64,000 bases of DNA. It comes from Marsupella aquatica (taxonomy: Eukaryota; Marchantiophyta). The stretch lies in assembly GCA_973895155.1 (NCBI GenBank), contig OZ316894.1:806001-870000 (forward strand). The letters run 5' to 3'. This document shows positions 23,203 to 34,500 of the stretch, piece by piece; within the stretch, counting starts at the first letter, position 1; each line of letters begins with the position of its first letter. Both the position numbers and the translations under genes were made by a program. The notes below the pieces were generated by a model, which made no database searches, was not told the DNA's origin, and was given only the letters and a program-made list of their open reading frames with translations.

Positions 23203-23380
23203 ACTCTGGTCTAGGGGAGAGTAATACTGCCAATGTATATGATCCCTCAGCGGGAAGTTCTGGACAAAAACCAAACCGGTTTCCCTCTCTAACTAGAGCA
23301 AACCAGAACTAAGCCGTAGCCTAATACATAGGAATGAGGAAGAGCATATATCAGTAATTACAATGAATGTTAAGAAAACT

Positions 23381-26300
23381 CTACTTGTGATGCAATTGCA
23401 AAACCTGCAATACGTCACGGTGTCTAGAGAAACTCTCCAAAGGAATCACTTTGGTAAATGCGTCAGCCGGGTTGAGTTTACCATCAATCTTGACTAGCTC
23501 AAACAAATTATCAGACACAGCCTGCCTGATAAAATGGTACCTAACGTCAATGTGCTTCACTCTGCTGTCCATCACCTGGTTCACAGCAAGGTGGAGCGCA
23601 CTTTGACTATCACAATGGAGCTTCACATTCCCCTGTGACAATCCCATTTTAGTGATAAGTCTATCTAACCAAATCGCTTCCTTTGCTGCTTCCGCAGCTG
23701 CAATATACTCCGCTTCTGTAGTAGACTGAGCAATATACTTCTGCAAAGTAGACCTCCAACTTATGCATCCACCGCCAAGTGTGAACACATATCCTGTTGT
23801 TGATCTCCTTCGGTCCAAATCTTGTCCATAGTCAGAATCAACATAGCCAATCAATGATTTAGCATTCTTTGCATTCGCATCAAATAAAAGACCATGATCC
23901 ACGGTACCCTTCAAGTACCTGATAATCCACTTCACTGCTTCCCAGTGTACCTTCCCTGGATTCGACATGTACCTGCTCACCTTGCCCATAGCCATGGCAA
24001 GATCAGGTCTAGTGCAAGTCATCAAATACATGAGACTCCCCACTGCCTTGTCATACGAAACCTTTGACATCAACCCCTTCTCTGTGTCATCCGTAGGACA
24101 GAACGCTGATGATAACTTGAAGTGTGGAGCCAACGGGGTACTTACTGGCTTGCTATTCCCCATGTTGAACCTTGCAATTACCTTCCTCGCATAACTGCTC
24201 TGCGTCAACCATAGCTTGCCAGCCTCCAAGTCCCTAGTGATCTCCATACCCAAAATCCTCTTAGCTGGCCCTAAGTCCTTCATCTTAAACTCTGCACTAA
24301 GCAGTGCCTTGAGCTTAACAATCTCAGACCTATCCTTGGCTGCAATTAGCATATCATCCACATAAAGTACTAAAACAATGAACCCAAAGACAACATTCTT
24401 TACCGGTTTCAAATACACACAAGGGTCAAATACACTTATGTGAAAACCTTGTGACCGAATCCAATCGTCAAACCGCTTGTTCCACTGTCTTGGTGACTGC
24501 TTCAACCCATACAAGGATTTCAGCAATCTGCAAACCAATTCTTCCTGTCCTCTCTTCACAAAACCTAGCGGTTGTCTCATGAAGATCACCTCTTCCAATG
24601 TGCCATAGAGGAAAGCTGTGACAACATCCATCTGATCTAGCAGCAGACCAAACATTACAATAAGTACACACAATAGTCGTATTGTAGAGTACTTAGCAAC
24701 TAGTGAGAAGACCTCATTGTAATCCACACCTTTCTCTTGTGTGAATCCCTTTGCTACCAATCTAGCCTTGTAGACCTTCGATCCACCTCCTATGGAATTA
24801 TCCTTCAACTTGTAAATCCACTTGTTGTCCACCACTTGCTGACCCTTAGGCAGCTTAACAAGCTCCCAAGTTTTGTTGTCCTTTAGTGACTGCATCTCCG
24901 TTTGCATTGCTGCAGTCCACTTCTGCTTCTCCTTTGAAGCACTTGCCTCATGAAATGAAGAAGGTTCTCCTTCTTCCAAAATTAACGCATCACCCTCATC
25001 ATCAGCTGTAAAATCATCCTCTTGCAGTTGAGATGAATCAACCCACTGTCCATACCTTGGTGGAGCGCGTACAGTGCGACCAGATGTTCTTCTAGCCGAT
25101 GACTCCGGTTGATCTGCGTGTGCTGGTACAATTTGAAGCTCAACAACATCCACTTGCTGCTCACCAGCATCAACAAACTCCTCTGGTTCCTCTGGCACAG
25201 GAACCAGCTCCATAATTGGAGCAACTCCTTCTCTCCGGTCATGCACCTCATAACCAATCTCCCCCTCAACGAGATCTGGGATAGGAGATTTTTCTTTGTC
25301 AGTACGGGAGACCTGAGTATTCTCACCCTCCTTCAATAATCTGGATTCATTGAAGGAAACATCCCTACTGACAACGAGCTTACAGGCAATAGGATCCCAT
25401 AGCCTATAGGCTTTCACACCACTCTGGTACCTAAGAAAAACACATTTCCTGGAGGTAGGATCCAACTTGATCCTATTCTGCTTCGGTGTGAGAGCATATG
25501 CATCACTTCCAAAAACTACCAAGCCATGATAGTCTGCTTGCCGCTTATAGCGCATCTCAAACGGCGTTTTGAAATTGATAGCACTAGAAGGAGAAAGATT
25601 TACCAAATAAGTTGCGGTATTGACAGCTTCTGCCCAAAATTCTTGTGGTAAACCTGATTGGCTCAACATACTCCGTGACTGCTCCAACAGTGTCCGATTG
25701 AGTCTCTCAGCGACACCATTCTGTTGCGGAGTATAAACTGTGGTGAGATGGCGAGTTATCCCCTGTTCTAAACAGTACTCTTCAAATTCCATTGAAGTGT
25801 ACTCCCCGCCGTTGTCTGACCTCAGACTCTTCACCCTTGTATCCAAACACTTGATCGTGTTTCCAGTCTGATTCTCCACCTGGGCCTTCCACTTCTTAAA
25901 AATGGACAAGACATCAAACTTATGCGTCATGAAATAAATCCACACAAATCTTGAGTAATCATCAATAAATGATACATAGTACAACTTTCCAGAGTGTGAG
26001 GGAGTCGGGGATGGACCCCACACGTCACTATGTATGTACTCAAGAACCGCTTTGGAACGATGAGTTCCAACACCAAAAGCACGATGATGCTGCTTTCCAA
26101 GAATGCAATGCTCACAAAACTCTAATTTACAAGATTGCAAATCAGAAATGAGTCCATTCTTCCGTAAGATAGCCAAACCCTTCTCACTCATGTGGCCTAG
26201 CCGTGAATGCCACAGTTGAGTCATCTCCTCGTGAGACTTGGTTACATTGGCCTCTCCACATACAGTATTGCCCTGTAACACATACAAATTCTTTTGTCTA

Positions 26301-26608
26301 CTCCCCTTCAAAATCACTGTCTCTCCCGACCTGACTTGAAGTTCACCATCAATAACGCTCCATTGATGACCATTTGAATCCAACACACCGAGTGAAATCA
26401 GATTCTTACGCATACCAGGTACATACCTGACTCCGAACACTGTGCGCACAGCGCCATCAAACATTTGAATCTTCACAGACCTAATTCCCTCAATTTGACA
26501 GGAGTGATCATTTCCCATCAGAACTGAACTGTTTGAAACAGAGTAAGAAGTGAAAAACTCACGAATGTAACAAATATGAAAAGAGCAAGCACAATCAAGA
26601 ATCCACAC
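23381..26608 (-). CDS. copia pol: protease, integrase, RT, RNase H
   Basis: 1075-codon open frame without lesion, in the same frame as gag, so normally one gag-pol polyprotein. Protease active site WILDCACSFHIC keeps the Asp but reads D-C-A where copia enzymes have D-S/T-G/A. Then comes the gag-pre-integrase zinc region (LWHSRLGHMSEKGL ... CEHCILGK), the integrase core (SDVWG, then SDNGGEYTS, then TPQQNGVAERLNRTL) and reverse transcriptase (KARLVAKGFTQEKGVDY, catalytic YVDDMLIA). RNase H follows (GYVDSDYGQDLDRRRSTTGY, STTEAEYIAAAEAAKE). Residue 1 of the frame is a GTG after a TGA stop, not a real start. Length and order are normal for copia pol. Confidence 0.95.
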   Translation of the reverse strand: MWILDCACSFHICYIREFFTSYSVSNSSVLMGNDHSCQIEGIRSVKIQMFDGAVRTVFGVRYVPGMRKNLISLGVLDSNGHQWSVIDGELQVRSGETVILKGSRQKNLYVLQGNTVCGEANVTKSHEEMTQLWHSRLGHMSEKGLAILRKNGLISDLQSCKLEFCEHCILGKQHHRAFGVGTHRSKAVLEYIHSDVWGPSPTPSHSGKLYYVSFIDDYSRFVWIYFMTHKFDVLSIFKKWKAQVENQTGNTIKCLDTRVKSLRSDNGGEYTSMEFEEYCLEQGITRHLTTVYTPQQNGVAERLNRTLLEQSRSMLSQSGLPQEFWAEAVNTATYLVNLSPSSAINFKTPFEMRYKRQADYHGLVVFGSDAYALTPKQNRIKLDPTSRKCVFLRYQSGVKAYRLWDPIACKLVVSRDVSFNESRLLKEGENTQVSRTDKEKSPIPDLVEGEIGYEVHDRREGVAPIMELVPVPEEPEEFVDAGEQQVDVVELQIVPAHADQPESSARRTSGRTVRAPPRYGQWVDSSQLQEDDFTADDEGDALILEEGEPSSFHEASASKEKQKWTAAMQTEMQSLKDNKTWELVKLPKGQQVVDNKWIYKLKDNSIGGGSKVYKARLVAKGFTQEKGVDYNEVFSLVAKYSTIRLLCVLIVMFGLLLDQMDVVTAFLYGTLEEVIFMRQPLGFVKRGQEELVCRLLKSLYGLKQSPRQWNKRFDDWIRSQGFHISVFDPCVYLKPVKNVVFGFIVLVLYVDDMLIAAKDRSEIVKLKALLSAEFKMKDLGPAKRILGMEITRDLEAGKLWLTQSSYARKVIARFNMGNSKPVSTPLAPHFKLSSAFCPTDDTEKGLMSKVSYDKAVGSLMYLMTCTRPDLAMAMGKVSRYMSNPGKVHWEAVKWIIRYLKGTVDHGLLFDANAKNAKSLIGYVDSDYGQDLDRRRSTTGYVFTLGGGCISWRSTLQKYIAQSTTEAEYIAAAEAAKEAIWLDRLITKMGLSQGNVKLHCDSQSALHLAVNQVMDSRVKHIDVRYHFIRQAVSDNLFELVKIDGKLNPADAFTKVIPLESFSRHRDVLQVLQLHHK

Positions 26609-27696
26609 ATCATCTGCTCTCCTAGATGACGTGCACAGGGCATACCCCCGGCTTCATAAAACATACTCATCATTGAGTAAATCAGCTTCTCCATCAGCCC
26701 TAGCCACATTTGTCGATGAAGTTTCCGCTGCCTTTCCCTTACAGTCTCGCTTGAAGTGTCCAACTTGGTTGCACTTCCAACATGTCACCTGCCTCCTCTA
26801 AGGGGATTTACCCTTGGACTTAGATCTGGATTTAGATCTAAACTGGGTTCTACGGTCCCCAGTTGGTCGCTGCATACTCCTCCCACGGTTAACATTGAGG
26901 GCAACACCAGATGATGAAGGCTGTGACGTGATGTGCATCTTCTGCTGAAGATCATCACTAAGCAGAGAACTTACCACATCATTGTATGAAATGGTATCCC
27001 TATCACGATGCAACAACACTCGTGATAGGGACTGGTAAGATGGAGGCAATGAACTAAGAAGCTGCAGAGCCTTCGTCTCATCATTCAAAGTCTCCCCAAG
27101 GTTTTCCAAGTCAACGACCATGTCGTTGAAAACATCCACATGGTCTTGCAACTTTGTACCGGATTCCTTCATCCTGAAACTCATCAGTTTGTAGGAAGTG
27201 TAGAGCCGGTTCGACAACTCCTTGCGGTGATACTTGCTCTGCAATTCCGCAAACAAGGACATGCAATCCTTATGTGCACCCAACTGCTTGATGATGGGAG
27301 GCATGAGATAGAGTGTAACACACCACACTCCCTGCTCCTGCATGCGGTCCCATTGTTTCTCATCAACATCGTCTTCACGAGGGCTCAGCAGTTGGCCCAT
27401 CCCTTACGCATAGAGCACTCCCTTCACCTGCTTCTCCCATAGCAAGTAGTCAGAGCGCCCATCATACTTTGTCACTTCATACTTGGGTCCCCCAAGCTTG
27501 AAAGTCCCCATCTTCTTCTTTGGCACTACCGTGAGCTCCGGTAGTAGTACTGCTTCCTCCACCACACGCCGCACCGGTGATGGTATCGGTGTCACGTGCT
27601 CTTCCTCCTGCTCCTCTCTCTCTGCCCCTGAAACCTCCACGGTGATCCTCGTGCTTCAAGTTCCACGTCTTCGAAAAACTCCTCCGAATCACTCAT
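26609..27696 (-). pseudogene. copia gag / start of protease, three in-frame stops
   Basis: Likely start ATG at 27696 (MSDSEEFFEDVE); the frame then appears to shift once near 27640. The remainder is one frame with pol. Recognisable: YDGRSDYLLWEKQVKGVLYA, the UBN2-type gag core (YHRKELSNRLYTSYKLMSF ... LLSSLPPSYQSL), a basic SKSRSKSKGKSP stretch and the CCHC zinc knuckle CWKCNQVGHFKRDC. Stops: TAA at 27404-27406 (after VLYA), TAG at 26798-26800 (before the zinc knuckle) and TGA at 26654-26656 (before the protease). The first could be CAA to TAA, the last CGA to TGA. The host cannot translate this copy through to pol without suppression. Confidence 0.9.
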
Positions 27697-28376
27697 ATGA
27701 GAAAATCACAAAAAATGTTGTTTTTCACAACTTCTCCAAAAACTCGAAACTCAACACCGCCGCGTAGCCCACAAAGCTAGGAGTCCAATACTGAAAACCG
27801 AAATCAAAATCAAAATTTGACGGAAAAGTTATTCAAATTTCGGTCGAGGTGGGTAAAACCTTGGGAAACTCCCCCGTTTTGACCACCTCAGGGAATAACC
27901 GAAATACCAAGTACAACCCGTTGTCGGAATTGCGATGTGATTGGTGCGCCGCGCTGCCAACTTCAATGGCTTGTCAACAACGAATGTTGATCAATTGCAC
28001 TTGGTGCCGTCACCAAGTCCAACAAGGTAATTGATTTTGCTTAGCCTTCCTCTTTGCATCAAAGAGCCAATCCCGGACTCAAAACAATTGTCTTGCCTCA
28101 ATCTCTCCGTTGAGTCAAAACACTTGACGCTTCTCCCTTCGAGTCGATTGCCAACTTTCTTCACAAAATCCAGAACGACGAAAACTTAGATCTCTCTGCA
28201 CCACGAGCTCCGTTGAGCGATTTCTTCACACCGTTAGAAAGCTCTTGCCCTGATCTATCCGTTGAGCCCATAAACTCCAAGTTCCATGCGACAAAACTCT
28301 GGGAAATCCACCGACACTCAACGCTGGAAAAACCGTCATGAAATCCCATCACGAACACACGTCACCTCCCAAGCAT

Positions 28377-28388
28377 GCTCTGATACCA
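28377..28388 (-). other. copia primer-binding site
   Basis: Minus-strand TGGTATCAGAGC, complementary to the 3' end of plant initiator methionine tRNA, two bases inside the 5' LTR. It is the classical plant copia primer site. Confidence 0.93.
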
Positions 28389-28390
28389 AT

Positions 28391-28739
28391 TGTTGAGCAT
28401 AGACGACGATCGCAACGGCAAGCCCATGAACCATCCAACGCACAATAGTCGACACAAGAGATACGTGGTTCACCTCCTTGAGGCTACGTCCACGGGAACA
28501 CACAAGAGAGCTTTACTGAAGTCTAAGCCCGTCGGCTATACCGAGTCTCCACAGTGTAAGCTCTCCCTATCTCTCAAGTGGCTCCATAACAATGAGTCTT
28601 GGTTCTACCTCTCCAAGCACACATGCCTCTTATGATATAGTGTGCAACGTAGTTGTACCTAACCACGTAGTTGTACCAACCCACGTTGTTGTACCAACCA
28701 CGTCATACCTAACCTAGACGTAAGAGTAAATACCCAACA
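28391..28739 (-). repeat. 5' LTR of the copia element
   Basis: 349 bp, followed by target duplication copy ATTGG at 28740-28744. It holds the promoter for the minus-strand transcript. Confidence 0.95.
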
Positions 28740-28744
28740 ATTGG

Positions 28745-28943
28745 ACTCTTGGTTGAGTTAGAGCCGTGGAGATGGTTGCTAGCTATTTGGGCCATGGGCA
28801 TGTCCTGGAGGCAGGGCAATCGACCAATGACAGATAGAAAGTGGGAAAGCTTGGGCGGTACCCAACACAGGGGTTGTTATGGAAAAATAGTGGGTGCCAA
28901 CCTTAGCTTCAAATTATGGCAAGGCCATGCAGGCTTGGGAGTG
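28745..28943 (+). repeat. old LTR-like repeat, copy A, right part
   Basis: Continuation of 22048-22841 beyond the copia element (shared CTATTTGGGCCATG-GCATGTCCTG with the reverse complement of 47050-47085). It ends where the second copia fragment begins. Confidence 0.65.
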
Positions 28944-29796
28944 CCAATCTCGAACTCAAAACAACCGCTTCACTGCGATCTCTCCGTTGAGCCCTAGCAT
29001 TTCGCGTTTACAACTTCGAGTCGACTGTCACGACGAGTAACCCGGTTCAGGGAAAAACAAGCACCATAGCTTGTCAAAAAACCAGAACTCAACACCTACT
29101 CGTCAAGTTGCACTTGCACAACAAACGCCAGCAAGCTAGGTAACAAAATGACCAGCTTGCTTTAACCTTCCACTTGAGCTATAACATGCGATGCCTCCCG
29201 CACCTCACAGCTCACACCATTGCAAAAACAAACTCTGGTCTCTCCCACGAAAATACCGTCAAACACGAAACTCCACAGAAAAACGATCTCTACGATTACT
29301 CCTCTACAATAACTCCTCACTCAGAAATCCAATCGATGATTTCTAACCGCCGTTAGAAAGCCCTCTCAACGATCTATTCGATGAGCCCACCACTAACAAG
29401 GTTCATGCGACAAAAACTCCTGGGATCTTCAAACCGTCAACTACACAAGAAATTCTTGTCACCGTAGCACTGTCACCTCCCGGGCATGCTTTGATACCAC
29501 TTGTTGGGTATAATCCTTATACCTAGACACCATGCACATGTAAACACTACAAAGTAGTCGACATAGCGAGTACGTGGTTCACCTCTCGACTGAGGCTACT
29601 TCCACAAGAAAGCAAGAGACCTTTACTTCTCTCTTGCTCCACTTGAACAATGAACTGAAGATCCACCAGGGGCTGGCATCAGCCCTGGTTATATACCGCA
29701 TGCATCACTACTAACCGGCCCTAAGCTAAGTCCTAACCTGAGTTAGCCTAATTGCGGTTAGTTCTAGAGTCACAAGACTAGGAGCAATACTCAACA
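28944..29796 (-). mobile_element. truncated second copia: 5' LTR plus leader
   Basis: LTR 29502-29796 (295 bp; TGTTGGGTATAATC ... AATACTCAACA) on the minus strand. A primer-binding site variant TGGTATCAAAGC (29488-29499) lies two bases inside it. The leader 28944-29487 resembles the leader of the neighbouring element (CTCTCCGTTGAG, CTTCGAGTCGA). gag, pol and the 3' LTR are absent. The LTR differs clearly from the 349-bp family, so it is a related but separate lineage. Confidence 0.85.
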
Positions 29797-30344
29797 AAGG
29801 TGTGAAGATTAGTGTCCTTGTATGTTTAAGGCCAAAGGGAGGAGACTTGAGAAAATTGAACTACGGTTCCATGGACCAGTCAGGGGCATTTTGTCTATGG
29901 CATAGAAGTGCTTAAAGCAATGATGAGCATTATAGGACATTCTCTTTTCCATGCAAGGAATTAACCAACAAAAAGAAACAAACAGGGTATAGTGTCATGC
30001 AAGCATTGAAGATTTTTCCTTGTTGCAAAGAAAGTATTTTTCCCGCAAAAGACCTAGACTCCATTGATCTTGAAGTTTTTATGATTGTGCAACTTTTGCA
30101 AAAAAACAGACCTATCTGCATAGTGGTGACTGTTCTGTGCAAATTTTGCAAAATATTTTCAAGAAGGAAGCCAAACCTTACTTCACCAGGCATGACGGGT
30201 GGCTCTTTCATGACGGGTGGCACAGATGAAGAAAGCAGAATCAAAGAAAATACTTTTCAGGCAACCAAATCAATGTAAAATAGTATTTCAAAGTTTTCAA
30301 AAGCACCAATAGATACAAGAGTCATGAGTGTTTAGAATACCTAT
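29797..30344. other. no recognisable gene
   Basis: Intergenic. CATGACGGGTGGC occurs twice in a row near 30192. Nothing coding recognised. Confidence 0.4.
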
Positions 30345-30525
30345 ATGTGCTTTGACCAGACATGACTGGTACCTCTTTTCTCAAGAGATTTGCAAAAAGC
30401 AACTGTTAAGCATGAAAAGTTCAATTTTCTAATTATCTGTGCTTTGACCAGACATGACTGGTACCTCTTTTCTCAATAGATTTGCCAAAGAAACTGTCAA
30501 GCATGAAAAGTTCAATTTTCTGAAA
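30345..30525. repeat. 92-bp tandem duplication
   Basis: TGTGCTTTGACCAGACATG starts at 30346 and 30438. Both copies run on through GCATGAAAAGTTCAATTTTCT. Two copies with few differences. Confidence 0.9.
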
Positions 30526-31581
30526 TGAAAACTTTCAGAGAAATGTTTCTCCAACCAAAACCCAAACTAACAGCTTTTTTAACTTTTATCATTAATAGGC
30601 CATTACCATGTTTCTTTGTCATATGAGGGAAAAACCGTTACATACACCATACACCACTTCGCTAGCACTTTTTGGACTCCTTTTTGGGCTTGCTGACTCG
30701 CTGACCATCTGGAGAAATCCACGCAGCTTTACAAATGCACTGGAAATCCAACATAAGAGGCTTCCGGGGTACCTTGCTGTCCAAGGGGTGCCGATTAATT
30801 TCGTAGCAATTAGGATGTATCATACTAATTAGAACGGCTGTGACTCGCTACGGCAGTGATGCCATTCCTCGCTGGCGAAAATAGGTGGCATTCACTGGGG
30901 AAACCAAGCATTCTGGGAGATATGGGAGATTTCGCGACCAGGTTTACGGTCGGGAAGTCGCCAAGGTGGCATTTGATTTACGACGAACCAGGAGGTGACA
31001 GGTGGACCGATACGCATGGCTAATTCAGTGTCGTCGTCCAGGCAACCTTGCCACCTCAAGTTCTTTCAGGGGCGGTGGATGATGTTACTCGACGAACAAG
31101 GCGGGGAATCGCAAGACGGAAACGCTAATTTGTGTGTTTGGGCAACTATGCCGGTAGTAATCTTTGACAGCTTGTTGCCTCGGTTGTCTGCCAGCCTTCA
31201 ATTTCTTCACGTAATTTTAGTATTAGAATATATTGACCAAGACAGGGATGAGCCATGGATTGCATGGGGAGGGAGTTGGCAGGAATTGGATTGTGTGAGC
31301 ATTTGTGGGGTGATTATTATGAAGACTGGAGCACCGCTTATCGGTCTTGAGTTTAAAACTACTAGCATGGAGCTTGTTCTCGTATCTCCTTTCTCGGGGT
31401 GCACTTGAGTCGAATGATTGGCCAGTGAGCTCAATGAATAGAGCCAGTTCAGAGAAACCGAAGATGTTGTATCTATCTCTCTTTGTCCCGTGTTGTACTT
31501 GGCACTGATTGGTGATAAGAACGCTTTCCTTTTGACGAAAATTGCTTGTGCTGATCTTCATTTGCGCAAAAGTTCGCTTTC
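30526..31581. other. upstream region of the hydrolase-CPBP gene
   Basis: No gene recognised. It should contain the promoter and 5' UTR of the gene starting at 31582. I could not single out a TATA box with confidence. Confidence 0.4.
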
Positions 31582-34500
31582 ATGTCGCAATTTCTTCGGG
31601 TTGCTGATTTTAGACAAAATATGTGTGCCTTTCCCTTCGGCCTACACCAGGCCAAAGCGCATCTGTTTGAAAGGAGAAACCTGTGTCGAGCAGGCGTATC
31701 CTCCACAACAGGAGTGAGGCCAAGCCGACCCTCGAGTAGTACTTTCCGCAGCGCTCGGAAGTTCCCGCAACAGCTTCCAAGTAAAGCGTTCCGGACGCGA
31801 TTCTCACATTTTAGTGCCCCTGAGCTGTCCAACGCTAGTCTTTCGAATTTTGTAGCCAGATCGTTAGGAATTGGTGGATTCGAATTTCTGAGAGCGGAAT
31901 CGCTTCTGACACTTTCTGCCTCGGATCTTCCCCTCCAAAGTACAGAAACGCCAAATTTGTATGTGTTCCTCTCCCGAATTCTCGAGGATGTCACGCCAAT
32001 CGATGTCCTTTCTTTCACCTTTGTATCGGCAGTTTTTGGAATCATGGCAGCGTACATCATCCATGAGTTGAAAGATCACGTGGATAGTCCGTCTACAGGG
32101 CTGCTTGATTATAATCGACAGAGTAGTCCCGGTGTAGTGAATTCGTCTTCGACGCTTCGGAAGGCTGTTGTAAGCGAAAACGAGAGCGAAACTGCTGACG
32201 TTTGGCTTAATCTTTCGAAGTCGTCTTCGTTCTTTCGGTCAGTCTCCGCAAGGTGTCCTTCATTATCTTCCTCTACTGCTTACCGATACGTACAGCAACT
32301 GGAGTTCAAGAAGCCGGAGTTCCAAAGACAATGTCTTCCCGCACCCGATGGAGGGACAGTGGCTTTGGATTGGCCTTCACATCTGGATATTGATGGTAGC
32401 AAGGAGCTGGAGAACATCATGCTACTTGTCTGTGGCACTACTGAAGGAACTCACGAGGATGGTATACTAAAGTTCTCGCAGTTGGTAGAACAGCATGGCT
32501 ATTTTCCGATCATCTTCAATCCACGGGGCTGTGGTGGATCCCCTTTGACGACACCGAGGCAAGTTCTCTTTTGATTGTCTGTGGTCTCATGCAGTTGGGT
32601 TGTTGGATCCTTTGTACAAGTCTTTTACTAGGAATGTCCTTCGTTGACACTTGAAGGATTGCATACGTTTGAGCAGGCAAGAAATTAGTTCAATGGTCGT
32701 AAAGTAAAGAGAACCTTCCATCTCAAACCTTCGGACTCTTCATTCTTTCCCTTAGAGTAACGGGGAGCGATGTCGTCTCAATTCTGATACTTGAAAGGCT
32801 CAACCCAACAGAAAAGAAACTGCTAGAAATCTTACAGCTCTTCAGAAATATTTCTTGGATTAGATTTTGTTGCGTCAACGGTCAGAAAATACTGCTTGTA
32901 TTGAGACTGCATTTGTGGTTTTGGGGGTAGGGTATTTTCAGCTGCAGATAGCGATGATGTTCGTCTAGCTGTCGAATTTGTTACCAAGTCCAGGCCCTGG
33001 GCCACATTTTCGGGTATCGGATGGGGTTTGGGAGCAAACATCCTTGCCAGGTACTTAGGAGAAGAAGGATCTTACACGCCCCTGACTGCTGCTGTCTGCA
33101 TCGACAATCCATTTGACCTAAGTTCGGTCACACGACCCGTTTCAGGTTCTCGATGGGTTGAGTTCAATCACTCCATGAGCAAAGGCCTTGTCCAGATTCT
33201 CGACGCCAGTAAGGTATGTGGAGATTTCTCCAACCCTCCTGTTTTTGCATTTTTCTAGAAGAGCACCCCAGCCGACAACTTATAACGAGTGCCAATGTCT
33301 AGAAGAGGAAACAAATCTCTCCCAGGATGTGCTCACCTGATTAAAGACGAGAACATCTGTCACGAGATTAACGGGTTCGCCTTTTGGGATTATGTACATC
33401 ATTTAGTACATACTAATATCAACTTTAAAAAAAGAAGTTCAGATGAAAGGTCAATTTGTTTTGATTGCCTTCTTGAATTTTTCGTAAGCCTCTGTAGGCA
33501 ACTAAGCAGCCTCTCATCAAAATATAGGGAGTCTCTCGTGCACTCTAATGCATGCGTCTGAGTTTTTGGCAGATGCTCTTTCAAGGAGAGAAAAGAGGGT
33601 TTGATGTAAGTGGAGCCCTCGCAGCCACTTCCGTACGAGATTTTGACGAAGCAATATCACGAGTAGTACATGGATATACCACGTTGGAAGATTTTTATGT
33701 CAACACCAGGAGTGGAGAAATTCTTGGGGGGATTCGGATCCCTCTCTTGTGTATTCTGGCATGTCACCCATCCTGTCTTTGTTGAGAATCAAGGTTTCTT
33801 TATAATAATTGCTGAACAGTTGCTGATTCTATTCATATTTGGCGTTTTAGGATTCCTGATTCTATTTTACAAAAGCCACCTCAGTGTGGATTTTTTAGGA
33901 GAGTCTCATTAGTCGATGTTCTGCGGTTGGCGTTTGGTGCTTTCCAAACTCAGAAACACCTGAACTGTTTTGAACTGTAGTGGTTTCACTGTTCTTATTT
34001 TGCAGCATCTAGAAGACTACACACGAACCCAAGCTTCTATTCCGCACCAAGTGTTTGAGACGAATCCGTACACTATGCTTCTGGTAGCTAGCCCGTCAGA
34101 CTCCAGGGATGATCATCCTGGCGCAGCATCTGATTGGACGCATGCGATTTCGTTGGAGGTAGGCTTTTCAACCAACAGACCAACTTCATTATGTATGCTG
34201 AGCAAACGGCCAAGCCTCATACTAATATCACATCGAAATGGATCTCTCTGCAGTGGCTCACAGCAGTAGAAATATCTATGCTGAAAGGACGACATCCTGA
34301 CTTGAGTGAATTTAGTCCCACTTTCAAGCTGCCAAGGGAACGAAGCCCCTTTAGAAATCAATTGTCTGGTGAATCGTTGGAAACAACGGATAAGAAGGTA
34401 GCCACCGCAGGTCCTGGAGCTAGTTCTGGTAATTCTTATCCCAAAGAGGTTGCACTAAAAGATGCGGATGAGAAGATGAAGAATCTAGACCCTTCCCAGC

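Larger units (their letters stand above)
22842..28739 (-). mobile_element. near-complete Ty1/copia retrotransposon
   Basis: 5898-bp element on the minus strand. LTRs are 349 bp each (22842-23190 and 28391-28739), TGTTGAGC ... CCCAACA, differing at 4 positions (about 1.1%). The target duplication ATTGG is perfect (22837-22841, 28740-28744). The primer-binding site TGGTATCAGAGC lies 2 bp from the 5' LTR and a polypurine tract abuts the 3' LTR. Domain order is gag, protease, integrase, reverse transcriptase, RNase H, which defines copia. All stops lie in gag/protease; the integrase-RT-RNase H frame is fully open. The element is young but probably not autonomous as it stands. Confidence 0.97.
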
